A stretch of DNA of 64,000 nt. Source: Adiantum capillus-veneris. Taxonomy: Eukaryota > Streptophyta > Polypodiopsida > Polypodiales > Pteridaceae. Below the pieces are notes generated by a model. That model did no database searches. It was not told where the DNA came from and saw nothing but the letters and a program-made list of their open reading frames with translations. The DNA is taken from NCBI GenBank assembly GCA_014529385.2, contig CM043952.1:60652119-60716118 (forward strand). The letters are read 5' to 3'. Each line of letters opens with the position of its first letter. The stretch's first letter is position 1. The translations under genes and the position numbers were made by a program. Below, in pieces: positions 35,961 to 47,204 of the stretch.

Positions 35961-36385
35961 ATGTGAAATTCTAAACTACCAAATGAATCACTTGGACCAG
36001 CATTTCTTATCTCTTCTTCGATTACATGCCCATATCTTGCCTCATACCAGGCAAAATTTCTTTCTAGCTCTACTATACTTGCCAAATCCACGCATTGGGT
36101 TGCGAGCTGCTCATTGATCATTGTTTCCTTGGGTAAATATGTGTGACCCCTTTTGCGAGGAGGGTCTTGTTGATTGACCCCCTGGGCATGAATCTTCTCG
36201 ATTGGGTGCCCTTTATCAATGCCTCCTATAGTATCATTCCAATCTACTTTGAGCCACAATACATAAAAACAATAGAATTGTTGCACAAAGTACATTGCTA
36301 CTTGACTATTATTTGGTGGTGATCTGCATACTTGGATAAATCTTGAAATCATATTTCTCGCGAGTACAGTGTGTTGCAAATCCAA
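35961..36385 (-). pseudogene. unrecognised coding remnant beside element D
   Basis: An open minus-strand frame of about 140 codons contains QFYCFYVLWLKVDWNDTIGG and YARYGHVIEEEI-like segments. It ends where the D LTR begins. The composition looks protein-coding. No family is recognised. It is downstream of, and co-oriented with, kinase-like remnant K2 and may be its continuation. Confidence 0.4.
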
Positions 36386-36869
36386 AACTTTAGCATTTCC
36401 ACTAACTCAAAACAATGTATTGTGTACAAAATGATTTGGGCAGAGCTACCTATAATTTAGTGGCTCCCCTTCAAGTTCTAATTTTTCCTCTTGGGATGCA
36501 ACCAAAGCCCTAAGATCCCCTTTTGCCATCCAAATTTATTCATCTTTGTAAATTTGTTGTGCCACTGCGTGATTAAGCAAAGGATCATCGGGCTCCTGTG
36601 CATCTGGCAGGGGGTAGTATATTCCATATCTAAATTGCAAAACAATAAACTTGAATGAGAGAAGTTTATATGTGCTTAATAAAGAGAGATAGTTTAAAGG
36701 ATTTTATAGATCCAACTTGAAATAATTTAAAACCCCAACTTGAAGGACTTTAAAGACTTAAGTGAAAATAAGTTCAAAGATCTAGTTTAAAATAACACCA
36801 CACATTGCACACCATCAATGGCAAAAAATATTTTTACTTGTTTAATCATCAACATGCCTCAAGCCAGAC

Positions 36870-37900
36870 TCGACTACAAATGATAGCCAACATTATGGGC
36901 TCCATTCAAACAAAGGCTTAAATCCCATACTTTAGGCCTATCTAAGGGTTTTGGCAATTTTCCAATAGTAAGATGTTTGTTTACATTTCGCAAAAATTCG
37001 CGCTTGAGACCAGAGGGGGCTCTAGAATACACGAACCAAGTGCTTAAGAATATTTGACAGACTATATACATCAAACGCTTTGGTGAAAGGAGAAAAATTG
37101 GTGCTGATATTTCTAGGGGCAGTCCATGGATAATCTGACTCAAATTGCTCTAGTTTGAGGGCTGAGATTCAGGAGCTTGGGAAATGTTTCCATAGTGTTC
37201 GGTGGTGTACTTTGTCCCCAGTCCGCGATCCCAACATACCTTCCTCGCTCGCTAAGGTGTAGTAGAATATTTCTAGTGTGTAGGTCGTTGTGAATGAAAT
37301 TGTGACTATGCAGGAATTTCATGGTCTGCAAAAGAGGATTGCACGTCGGCAAAATGTTGTCTATAAACTATTGTATGTGTGCTGAAACTCTTTGATTGTA
37401 GGCTTTCTTCTATCCTGATGGAAGACTTGAATTCACTGCTCAAGATGACCTCCATTCCAAAGCTTGAAGATCAACATGTGCCTTTTGCTTTAACCAACAA
37501 GAGCATAGGGAAATATCATGCCATGGTGTTGGACTGTAGTAGTTGTTGCTTCCTCTAGCATTTTTTGTAGAATTGGCTGGCTTCCTATTTGGTCCTTGAA
37601 GATCTTTGTCGCATAGACATGATCTTTGAAGAGGGGATGGGCCATTGAAACTTGTTTAACATTTGCAAAACATCCTTCTCCTACCTTGGATGCTTGTAGG
37701 TGAAAGATAGAATGGTCATCAAGTAAGTGTGGACATGAGGACATGTAGTATCATCCAGGTGTACAACTGAGGGCTCGGCACTTGAAGGAGGAGGCACATC
37801 CTCTTTGGTCCTAGGATGTTTATAAGAGCCTTCGGCTCTATCCTTTCTCTTCAATTCTGAATGTAGCTGTGACACAAGCTGCATTCGCTCTTTGATACCA
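36870..37900 (-). pseudogene. protein-kinase-like pseudogene K2
   Basis: The minus strand gives a glycine-rich loop (KVGEGCFANVKQVSM, near 37690), the VAIK-type Lys (YATKIFKDQIG), and after frameshifts the catalytic loop MKFLHSHNFIHNDLHTRN then VGIADWGQSTPP (DWG for DFG). A C-lobe-like remnant follows to 36874. HNDLHTRN retains the catalytic Asp and Asn of the kinase fold. Stops between pieces show decay. The wording HNDLH...IADWG parallels K1 (HCDLH...IAWG). Upstream pieces to 37884 are Ser/Glu-rich. Confidence 0.75.
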
Positions 37901-38272
37901 GGTTTGGCTTTGATTTTTTAGACAAACCATACTTTCAAAGATTCTAATGGCCCAATTAAAATTAAAAGGTGTTCCTAACATCAAAAAAATCAAAAAGTGT
38001 TCCTAACTCAAAGATTCCAAGTATATTGTGTCCTCGGCCATCCTTCATTGTTAATAGAAATGATATGCAGCAGGTCCCCATGCTTAATTCTCAATATTCA
38101 CACCAATTCTTAATTGACTCTTTGCCCTTGCAGCAGCAAGCCAAGCAAAATTGGAAAGGAGGTACTTCGGATGCTTGCCGATGTGATGACCACTCTCAAA
38201 GATCAGATAATTTGTACTATCAACCCATGGAAGAGGTCTGTTATAGTGCTCCTGAAACAAAAGATATCAAAT

Positions 38273-38738
38273 CATTAGGAAGAGAATGGGGTCTAGGAGG
38301 GCCTCTTTATTTGGCAGTTTAAGGAAGTTAAACCTTTAGTATTAAGAAAGTAATCAAAGGACAACTTTTGAATTCAAAGAGGCAAAACGACTAGTTTATT
38401 TGAATTGAAAGTTTCCCTCCAAAATGGAATTTAAAATCTAGCAGATAAAACCATATCATGTAGCATATCTATTGAAAGAGCTCGATGTGTGGATTGCATA
38501 TCTATGATGTTCGCTCAAATTGGATATCAAATGTGGGAGTTATGGAAGGCCGAAAATCATAAAGTTTTTCATCTCCTTTTTTGGGGGGAAAAGTGCATCC
38601 TTTGACCACTCTTACACAACTCTTACACACCCACCATTCTTGCACACATGGCGTACACCTATTTGTCAAAATGTTAATCACCTCCATAAGCTCATGGAAA
38701 ATAAAGAGGCCCTCCTATACACCATCCTCTTCCTAATG
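38273..38738. mobile_element. 466-bp non-autonomous inverted-repeat element, copy 2
   Basis: Begins CATTAGGAAGAGAATGGGG and ends ATCCTCTTCCTAATG. It is about nine-tenths identical by eye to copy 1 (33093-33556) over the full length. Flanks are AAT and TTT, so no duplication is evident here. Confidence 0.85.
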
Positions 38739-38740
38739 TT

Positions 38741-38811
38741 TCAATCGATGGTCAGCTTACCTAATCTAGAGTCGTGCTGTCTCACTTGTTGTGTGTTGGC
38801 AAGACGAGAGA

Positions 38812-38865
<54 letters not shown>

Positions 38866-39043
38866 TACTGCTGCACGAGGAGGGGGCGAAGATAGACCCA
38901 ATTGGAGGCAGTGCAAAGCCTCTGGGGAGCCGGGGAGACAAAGAAGGATCTTGCTTGATGTCGCCATGGTTGTAGAGGAGGGCGGCGAGATCACCTAGAG
39001 GTGAGGCAAGGTTGAATTGACGGGAGGAGACAAAACCTTTCAT
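38741..39043 (-). other. GC-richer open frame, uncertain
   Basis: The minus-strand frame MKGFVSSRQFNLASPLGDLA then SLSPRLPRGFALPPIGSIF runs into a translated (GA)n tract. Base composition differs from its surroundings and could be a gene 5' end. The absence of homology I recognise and the microsatellite leave it doubtful. Confidence 0.2.
38815..38862 (+). repeat. (TC)n microsatellite, about 48 bp
   Basis: Uninterrupted TC repeats following GAGACATTC. Confidence 0.97.
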
Positions 39044-39654
39044 GGTGACGCCTGGTTACTTTCCCTTTGGACTTCTGAGATTCTCCTTAAAGCAAGCTTG
39101 ACTTTCCAAGTCCTTAGTGATAAACATTCTAAAAGTCATCATCTTTGAATCAACCTAAATTAATACAAGTATTTTTCCTTTTTACAAGATTGGGGAGACC
39201 TAAGGCCCAATAATTGCTTTACTGTGTTGTACATAACTCCATTAGTACACAGATCTGGGTCAAATAAAACAGGGAATGCATTGTACAATTTTAGGCAACA
39301 CTGCTTGTTGACCCATGGGCCAACAATATGACATAACTCAATTTTTGTACCAAAGCCTTATCTTCTGAGAGTTCTGAAATGCTGCGGATTATGGTTAAAA
39401 ACATTCTTTGTAATGAGAGTAGTTAGACTAGTTGTAGAAGCCGAGGTGCAATGTCACTTCCAAATTGTACATACAAAGCCATTTTAGCCCTTGAACTCTA
39501 TTTTAGGTTTAACCTAGGGTAGCCTTAGTATATAAGGTACCTAGGTCATTTTGTAAAAAGAACTTTATCATAATCAAGTTTTAAGCTATCATCGACTGTG
39601 TGTGAGGGAGAAAGAGAGAGAGTGTGACCTTCATTTTAGCATTACTCCTAGCTC
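39044..39654. other. non-coding, possibly LTR-derived
   Basis: No coding signal. The stretch around 39520-39640 (AGTATATAAGGTACC, then a TTTGTAAAAAG and GAGAGA context) looks like the promoter/R region of a retrotransposon LTR, but no partner copy or ends were found. Confidence 0.3.
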
Positions 39655-40730
39655 GCTCATCACATTGGAGAGTCGACTGCACCATCGTAAGAAGTTTGGT
39701 GAGAGCTATGCATCAATGCCAAGCATTCCACGCAAGATAGAGCATGCATGCTAACGCATCTACGAGCCATTTGTGGTCGTAAGTGTATCAAATGATGTGT
39801 GTTTTTTTGCATGAAAGTAGTCATTAGAATCGTGTCAACATAAGCTACATATATGACCAGACCCAATGCCACTTCAAGGAGTTGAATCCTTGCCCTTGTA
39901 GCCACACACTATGCAATTGCATGCATGCTGCACAAACAATGTGTCATGCCCTTTTTCATCAGAGATGTAAAAATGTATATACTTCAACACCTTGTGAGCC
40001 CTATCTTGAACATAGGTGATGTGCACCAAGATTGTGACTTGTGAAGAGTACCAATGCATTGATAGAATTTCATTTTGCTCCTTGAAGGATTAATCCTCTG
40101 CAAAGTCTATAACAAAAACTACCACATCTCTAGGAAATCTTTGAATGCAGTCTTTGAGTTGTTGAGATTGCCACTTGGCAATAAAACTATGTCTGATGTA
40201 GGTGGTTAGATTCTTTTAAAGGAGGGATGTAAAACCTGCACATCCCATTTTCTTGACCTGTAGAACCTTGTGCTTCTTGCCCTCTTGATGGGCTGATGCA
40301 ATGTCTTCAAACACCTATACTAAAATTTGGAATGCATTTTCAGATTCTTCTTTTGGATAGAGCACTAACTGTTGCGATCCACATTGATCACATTCTCCCT
40401 TCAAGCAAGAGAGCTTATGAAGCGTAGACTTATCTGGATTTGGACATAATACCATCTCAGTCAATTTGTTGATGCTATTGTGCGTGTACACAGTAGCTCC
40501 ACACTTTCCTAAATCCTCTTCTATGCATACTTGACACTTGCAGCCACACCCTTCACTATGCACTCATGTCTCGCTTTTTCTCAACTGGTTGAATGCATCC
40601 TTGAGGTATATCATTTGTATGTGAGCAATGCAACAACAAGTGTACCTATCCTTCAACTTGCAAACAAAACCAAGGCTTCAATCCCTCAAAACATCTGAGA
40701 GAGATCTTGATGTGTGAAAATTGCATTTGA
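39655..40730 (-). pseudogene. second copy of the unassigned transposase-like gene, decayed
   Basis: Minus-strand fragments align in order with 13076-11571. RCTRC-like Cys region: GCGCKCQVCIEEDLGKCG, LHKLSCLKGECDQCGSQQL, VLYP. Then FAED in the place of VVDFAENY, MHWYSSQVTILVHITYVQD (main copy HWHTYQCTILVHITYM) and HFYISDEKGHDTLFVQHA. The second catalytic Asp region and C-terminus are lost or unreadable. Frames change at least three times. It is clearly older than the main copy, so the family has amplified at different times. Confidence 0.8.
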
Positions 40731-41729
40731 AATCTCCTTTAAAATTCCACCTGTCCCATGAAAAACAAATCTCATCAAAACTTTGAGGCTGTGAAGACAA
40801 GGTTTATTTTTACTAAATTTAGAGGTTTCCATCAAGGGAAAATCGTACAAAAAATTACTCTGTATGAGAAATTTTAGAAGAAAATCTACAATATTTGAAA
40901 TCTTTCAAGTTTGATTTTCTCAATTTTCATGTATGATGAAGATTGAATGCCTCCTCTCTGATTTGTAATTCATCCCTATTAATTGGTCCCAAGCCAAAAA
41001 AACTTGCAACTCCTCAAGCTATCTACTTTGTGGATCCCTCTAGATTGTTTTCTTGGTGTCAATCTTCGGGATTTCAGTAAGTAACTTGAGAATTCATCAC
41101 TCAGAATTTCCCTTCCTAGAAACTTGCATGCCGACTCAACTAGATTTTTTACTGCTTATGAAATGGCCTAAATGATGTCAACATTGGCTTGCACCTTGAA
41201 GGTATGTTAGTATTATCCAATGCCAACATTTAAGAAGTTGGCATGATTGAAAGAATTCATAATGAGATTCCTTTCAAGGGCTCTTGGAGAAGCCCAAAAG
41301 AAAAATTATGGGTGAAAATGCTTTACTCAACATGTACACTAAGTGTGATCATGTACTAAAAAACACACAACAAGCTCTTGATGATATTAATGTTTGTAGT
41401 TTATGATGCCGCATATGTCTGGAAGGAGAAGGGTGAGGGTAAGGAAGCTATGAGTAGTTTTCACATGAGACAAGGTGAGGGCTCGTGTCCGAATACAATT
41501 TTGTAACCTTATATCTCAAAGGCATGTGGCATCATGCAAGTAATTGGCATAAGCAAACTTAAATGGCTATTGAGGGGCTCTTTGAAAAATCCATCCTGTT
41601 TCAAAATTTTTTGGTCAACATGTACACCATATTTAAATGTAGCCTCTTGGAATGCACTTATGTGGCCCTTGGCACCCCCATTCTTAGCGGTTCTTACTCT
41701 TTAGGGTCACTTTCAAGGAGGCAAATTTA
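40731..41729. other. AT-rich interval without a recognised gene
   Basis: No coding frame that I can support. Low-complexity AT-rich sequence with scattered similarity (GAGAAATTTTAGA) to the tandem repeat that follows. Confidence 0.45.
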
Positions 41730-42215
41730 CTATATTTACATTAAACTTAGATTTTCTTTGAGCACTCAGGTACACAATGCTTTTTTCAAAAAATTGAAAA
41801 ACCTACCTATAAGAAATTTTAGAGGCAAATTTATTGTATTTGATGGTTTTTATAGTAAATTTAACTAAATTTTGTAGGAGTTCTTACCTTCAAATCTAGA
41901 ATTTAGAGGTAAATCTCAAAATTTGTAGGCTAGATTACAATAAACATAGGTTTTTTTTTAGCATACAAATACACAATACTTTCTCCCAAAAACTTGGAAA
42001 ACCTACGTATGAGAAATTTTAAAGGAAAATGTACTATATTTCTAGGTTTTATTTTGAAAGTGGGATCAAACTAAACCTGTTTTTTTTAGCACTCAAATAC
42101 ACAATATTTTTTCCAAAAAACTTAGAAAATCTACATATGATTACAGTAAGCATACACTCAATTATTCTAGGTGTGATTGCACTAAACCTAGCCCTTTTTC
42201 CAGCATTGGAATACA
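41730..42215 (+). repeat. degenerate tandem repeat, about 110-200 bp units
   Basis: Units recur with AGCA(C/T)...ATACACAATRCTTT (41759, 41959, 42089, 42199), followed by AAAAACTTGGAAAA and ATGAGAAATTTTA-type blocks. Spacing varies, so this is an old array. Confidence 0.65.
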
Positions 42216-42299
42216 CAATCAATGCTACAAGAGATGAAAGATTTGATTTCAGACTTTAAGTAGCAAGGGGGAGGTGTCAAAGTGCCTTACACATTATTT

Positions 42300-42790
42300 A
42301 TTGAAGGTGCCATTGATCCAACATCTAATGATGATTGTGAAGAGGCAAATTCTCCCTCATCTAGACCTTGCATGATGGCTAACATATTAATGGTTTCTTG
42401 AACTATTGGTTTTCTTGAATGTGAGATGGGCATGGAGATGATCCTTTGAAGGCTAGCGGCCCAACAACATGCGTTGATGTATGTAACCCATTCTTCATCT
42501 CTTTCTACATCAATCTAGGGGCCAATCCCATGGACTCAAGAATTTCAAGTCTAATGTATAAGTCATCCAATGAGCAAACATGAACTATGATTCTTTTCAT
42601 CACTTCTAAAGGCTTGGAATCATCCATTTTTAGAATACGAGCTTGATGTGAGTGCAACCAAGTGGCGATGGTACTCCTCGCAAGATGGCTTATTGGGTAG
42701 CGAAGGAACTACACATATTTTGCGAGTCCATGGCCAATTACATCTCCCAAATGTGGTACACATAGGCATGATCATCTTCCATGTTGGCCA
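42300..42790 (-). pseudogene. unrecognised minus-strand coding remnant
   Basis: Pieces such as CEEYHRHLVALTSS and LKMDDSKPLEVMKRIIVHVC then SLDDLYIRLEILESMGL read like protein but lie in several frames with stops. No family recognised. Confidence 0.3.
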
Positions 42791-43070
42791 AATATGTGCA
42801 GTAGCTCCTTGGAGAAGTTAGATAAGGTTAAATTCTCTTTTATCATGGAGTTGGATGGCACTATGTATCTTTTTTTTCTCTCAAACAATTAGACTGTGTG
42901 TGTGTGTAGTGTACAACAAACATGATAAACGTTGGAGACTTCATGACTTGGGAGCAAAGCTTGAGAAAAAAGTGTAATGTCACCTACAAGTTTTGAAATA
43001 TTACCTCTAAATTGTAAATTGGAAGGTAACAAAATCTACAAAACATGAAGGTATTTAGTATTTAAAGTTT

Positions 43071-43073
<3 letters not shown>

Positions 43074-43118
<45 letters not shown>
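43074..43118 (+). repeat. (GA)n microsatellite
   Basis: About 45 bp of GA repeats. Confidence 0.95.
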
Positions 43119-43121
<3 letters not shown>

Positions 43122-43270
43122 AAACAACTACAAGAAACCTAGAGAACTATCCAATTAAATAGAAAGAAGGAGGAGGAGGAGGAGGAGGAGAATATAAATA
43201 AACAACTACAAGCAATCTAGAGAACTATCCAATTAAATATAAAGGAGGAGGAAGAGGAGGAGAATATAAA
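43119..43270 (+). repeat. 77-bp tandem duplication with GGA tracts
   Basis: AACAACTACAAG(A/C)AA(A/T)CTAGAG starts each copy, ends with an (AGG)n stretch and GAATATAAATA. It lies between complementary (GA)n and (TC)n tracts. Confidence 0.9.
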
Positions 43271-43273
43271 TAT

Positions 43274-43276
<3 letters not shown>

Positions 43277-43357
<81 letters not shown>
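43277..43357 (+). repeat. (TC)n microsatellite, about 80 bp
   Basis: Uninterrupted TC repeats, inverted complement of the (GA)n tract at 43074. Confidence 0.97.
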
Positions 43358-43362
<5 letters not shown>

Positions 43363-43599
43363 CTCTTCAATAGCTATATAACACTCCTAGATCCATTGAA
43401 TAAGGGTTAGAAAATCCTACTTAACATGTGAAAATCAGCCAAGCTTGGTATTAAATTAATTTTTTTTTCCTCTTGCATGTATAATTTCTTTTGAGAATCA
43501 ATTTTTTGAAGCACAAAAGAGTGTATACATGTAGAAGAATAGAATCTATATAATTTTTCACCTTTGTAGTTGTAAGAATAGAAGCCATGTATTTTCTAG

Positions 43600-43627
43600 C
43601 CGCGGCAACGCACGGGTCACATACTAG
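43600..43627 (+). other. Helitron-like 3' terminus
   Basis: A GC-rich imperfect hairpin CCGCG-GCAACG-CACGG is followed after a short spacer by CTAG and then T. This is the hairpin plus CTRR|T arrangement of Helitron 3' ends, and is GC-rich in an AT-rich setting. No 5' TC end or helicase was identified. Confidence 0.4.
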
Positions 43628-44511
43628 TATCTATGTATGCATCATGTACAAAGAACTCACTACCAAAGATTCATAACGTGCAAACAAAAAAAGAACAATC
43701 CCTAGCATCTATAAGGCATATATGATTGAACAAAAGCACTTAATGCAGTCAAAGGGACGATTAAAAGCCCCATACAACAAAAAGCAAATGATGATTGTTC
43801 AAAATACTTGACGGCCACTATTGCGAAGCAGAGCCATTCACTCCTTTTGATATAAATCTTAGGCATTTAATCTTGTTCAATAAGAAGTTCGCTGGACAAC
43901 AATGTCACGCGACCTACTCCTAAAAAGCATGGCATCCACAATATAAATGTCAACATGGATGCTCAAATTTTCCTATGTGTACTCCTCAACCTCTTTAGAT
44001 GCGATATGCCCTCTCTGAGCTTTTACATTCAAGACAAGCCATTAAATACATTAGTTTGCATCTCAAGGATCCATATCAACTTCAAGATCATCAAAACTCC
44101 ATTCAAACCTAGGACTCAATCTAACCACGACATTCAGTGTTGTGGTTCATCAACACAGAGAAAAATAGGTTCATCATAATGCTCTCAACCTCTCATAACT
44201 CAGATTTAACATTTAGAAACAGTAACATGACATAGAATATATGGAATGAGAGAAGAAGTAACTCAAAATAGAGAGTAAGAATGCTTCATTCATCAAGAAA
44301 GAGCTACAGAGATATCTCAGTACAATCAAATCCTTCACAGTGTACAGAACTGACTTATATCAACTTTACGAAGAAGTGATAACAACCTCAATCTTGATAC
44401 AGTATAACTGTAACATATCCAATTGATCAACATCCGACTTACTACAATCCGACTTACTACATATCCGATGAAACATATCCAATTGACTAACAAAACAGAT
44501 TTAACTAACTA
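43628..44511. other. no gene seen
   Basis: Non-coding by inspection. Short duplicated ATCCGACTTACTAC and CATATCCAATTGA motifs near 44415-44490. Confidence 0.45.
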
Positions 44512-45525
44512 CTAAACTGACATACTAATATGCCTGTCAACACATGGCACGCCCCGGTGGTGGATTTCCCACAAATTCGACTCAAATCCACATATCTCTT
44601 GATCAAAAAGAGATAGACAAAAATGTTGAGTCTTTACCACCCTAAATTGTAGATCCTTCTTTGGCAACATCTTCAGTAAACACTTCATGAACTTGATCTC
44701 CAGCATCTGTAACAACTGCAAAGTCCTACTGAGGTGCACTCTCTATTAAAATATCTCCCACATTTGACTTCTGAACTTGATCATCAGCCTGCAAAGTCTA
44801 AACAGAAACATCCACTAACTTCTTCAATGCAGAACCTGATCCAAACATATTTTCTTCCTCTTTATGCAACTCTTTTCCCTTGTAGTCCTGCAACTGCTCT
44901 AGATAAATCTGCTTCTCTTTCTTCAAGTGTTCCACTGTATCCAAGAAATTAGCTTCATAAGAACTAACAAATCCTGCTTTCACAGCTTCATAAGGATATT
45001 TGACAATTGAAGTCAATCTCTCTCTCATGGCCTTCCACACATCTTGCATCCCCTCTACTAACTGTTGCTTGACCAAATTTAGATCTCCTTCTTCCATAAG
45101 CACTCCAGTGACATTTACATCCTCTTGAGCCAACACCTGCTTCTCTAATTCTTTTTAAGGTTTCAACCTCTGTTGAAGCATCTCATTTTGTACCTGTAAT
45201 TCTATATTTTTGACAAAAATATGATCCAATTCAGAATTAACTCTACTTTCCAGATCTTTTGTCCAATCTTGAAACATACCCAAGGACAATTTAAGCTTGG
45301 CTACTTCCTGTTGATGTAGCTATAACAGAAGCTGCATTTCCTGCTGATGTCTTTTTTTATGTCCACTAGTTCCAATTTCAGAGCTTCCACTAATTCCGAC
45401 TGCTGTTGTAGCATGACTTTTGAAAAATCAGAATCTGCTACACTTTGTTATTGATCTTCCATCTGCTGCTGCTGATTAGTGACAAATCCATGCAAAGCCC
45501 TAAGCATTTTAAGAGCTGTTGGTAC
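44512..45525 (-). pseudogene. coiled-coil gene remnant, 3' part (5' part at 60485-60773)
   Basis: The minus-strand frame enters from 45525 as continuation of 60485 and reads Gln/Glu/Leu/Lys-rich sequence: TALKMLRALHGFVTNQQQQ, LQQQSELVEALKLELVDI, QEVAKLKLSLGMFQDWTKDL, then VLAQEDVNVTGVLMEEGDLN and DTVEHLKKEKQIYLEQLQDY. Heptad-like spacing suggests a long coiled coil. Stops (TAA at about 45447, others) and frameshifts break it. No family is recognised. Its 5' part lies 15 kb away because gypsy element F was inserted. Confidence 0.6.
45522..45525. repeat. target-site duplication of element F, left copy (GTAC)
   Basis: GTAC here and at 60485-60488 flank the two LTR ends. Removing F and one GTAC restores a continuous minus-strand reading frame. 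Confidence 0.75.
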
Positions 45526-46363
45526 TGATGGGAGCTTTTCACAAGCCAAGCTCCCATACCCCTCTTCTCTCGTCCCCACCCCATGAAAACCCCCTCTTAG
45601 GGAGGGAGTGATAAAAGGCATTGGAAAAAGTAAGAAAAAAATAAAGTATGATTATGTAAATATATGAGAAAGGTAAAATAGGCCACCTCATGCCTGCGGG
45701 GCAGCCCATCCCCACCTTGCCTCCTTTTTCTTCACTGTTGCCCCGCCGTGTGTCCCTTTTCCTCTCCTCCACTCAAAAGGTCAACCCCCTCTCTCTTCCC
45801 CTTGTCCTTTCTCCTTTCTCTCTCCCCTCAAGCTACCCCACCTCTCACCAATAATGCATTCTAACTCACCAATAATGCACCCTAACTCACATGCAACTTA
45901 TCCTATCTTCCAAAATAATATACCCCACCCCCCCTTTCTCTCTCCTATCATATCCCATGACCCAAATACCCCCCTCTCTCTCTAAAGGGCGCCATGTCTC
46001 TTGTCTTGTAGCTAAATAACCTCCCCCACACTCACACACACTCAGTTTCACTAAAAAAGGTGCCCACAGACCCATCCCCACCCAGTGGTTACCTGATTTT
46101 TCTTGTGTTCACACACATCTGCACAGATTCACCTCTGAACACACTCCCCTCTCTCCCCTCTTGTAATTACTTTATTCTCCATGTCACCTCTCACTTTTTT
46201 TCATCAACCCATCTCTCTATCTCTCTCTCAGTCTCTCTCTCATGAGACTGCTGTTCTGGCACATATACACACAGCCAGACAAGTGGGACCCACAGTCACA
46301 TGGCCTATGTAGATAATGATTTTTTCATTTCTAAATTCTAGAATTTCTCGCCCCCTCCTCCCC

Positions 46364-46371
46364 TATATAAA
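46364..46371 (+). promoter_or_regulatory. TATA box in 5' LTR of F
   Basis: CTCCCCTATATAAAGAGG, conserved in the 3' LTR at 59658-59665. Confidence 0.75.
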
Positions 46372-46837
46372 GAGGGTTCACCATCACACTAAATACACAC
46401 ACAACATCACCAAAGAGTACACTATGCACTGTGTGTGCCTAGTGCACACACACACACACCCACACCATCACCATCACCGCAATCACCATGCTCGTCTTGA
46501 GCATGACCTCTACACCCTTGGGCTATGGAAGATGAAGGACAGCTAAATGAAGGATGATGGCCATAACCCTCGTGCGAGTCTTCGCCATCAGCTCCCACCT
46601 ATCAGCCATGTGCTCTACCACTCTCTCCCTTCTCTTTCCCCTACCCTATGCCCCCCCATTTCATCGCCTTATTCTCTAAATAAAGCTTGAGGTTTTGTGA
46701 GTATGTTTTCTTGCAATGTTTTGCCCATGTGAGGTGTGCAGAATCGCCACCTAGTCTTGTGTTTGGAGTGAGCTTGTGTATGTGTCAAGGGTGTGCGGAT
46801 TCGCCATCCTTCTGTGGTGCCTAAGTACTAAGCCGCT

Positions 46838-46838
<1 letters not shown>

Positions 46839-46912
<74 letters not shown>
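46839..46912 (+). repeat. (TC)n microsatellite in 5' LTR of F
   Basis: About 74 bp of TC; the 3' LTR has a shorter tract at the same place (60211-60273). Confidence 0.97.
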
Positions 46913-46917
<5 letters not shown>

Positions 46918-47131
46918 ACTTGATCTCATTCCCCTTCCTCTTCATCATTACCCCCAAGCATCCATCTCTATTGGATGAAAACTTTGTTATGGTGGTGTGT
47001 TGTTTGCGTCCTAGCCGCTGAAGCTAGGTGGTGCCCCTCGTTTGCTTTACCATGACAGGCTCGAGGTGCTCCATTCGGTCCCCGGTGTTTTAGAGGCCGT
47101 CGGGGGTTCGGGGTTCGCTTTGCTCCCATCA

Positions 47132-47153
47132 TTTGGTGCCCCCACTGAGGATC
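47132..47153 (+). other. primer binding site of element F
   Basis: TTTGGTGCCCCCACTGAGGA directly follows the LTR end. Confidence 0.8.
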
Positions 47154-47204
47154 TTTTCATGAAACCCTTCAATTTACAAGACTAAAACCCCTAAACTATT
47201 GTGA

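Larger units (their letters stand above)
45526..47131 (+). repeat. 5' LTR of element F
   Basis: Begins TGATGGGAGCTTTTC, ends TGCTCCCATCA. It includes a TATATAAA box at 46364, CA-rich and long (TC)n tracts (46839-46912), and an AATAAA near 46677 that could signal polyadenylation. Confidence 0.95.

Noticed and set aside
41563-41868. 101-codon plus-strand frame
   Set aside because: AT-rich, Phe/Tyr/Lys-dominated sequence overlapping a degenerate tandem repeat; no recognisable domain.
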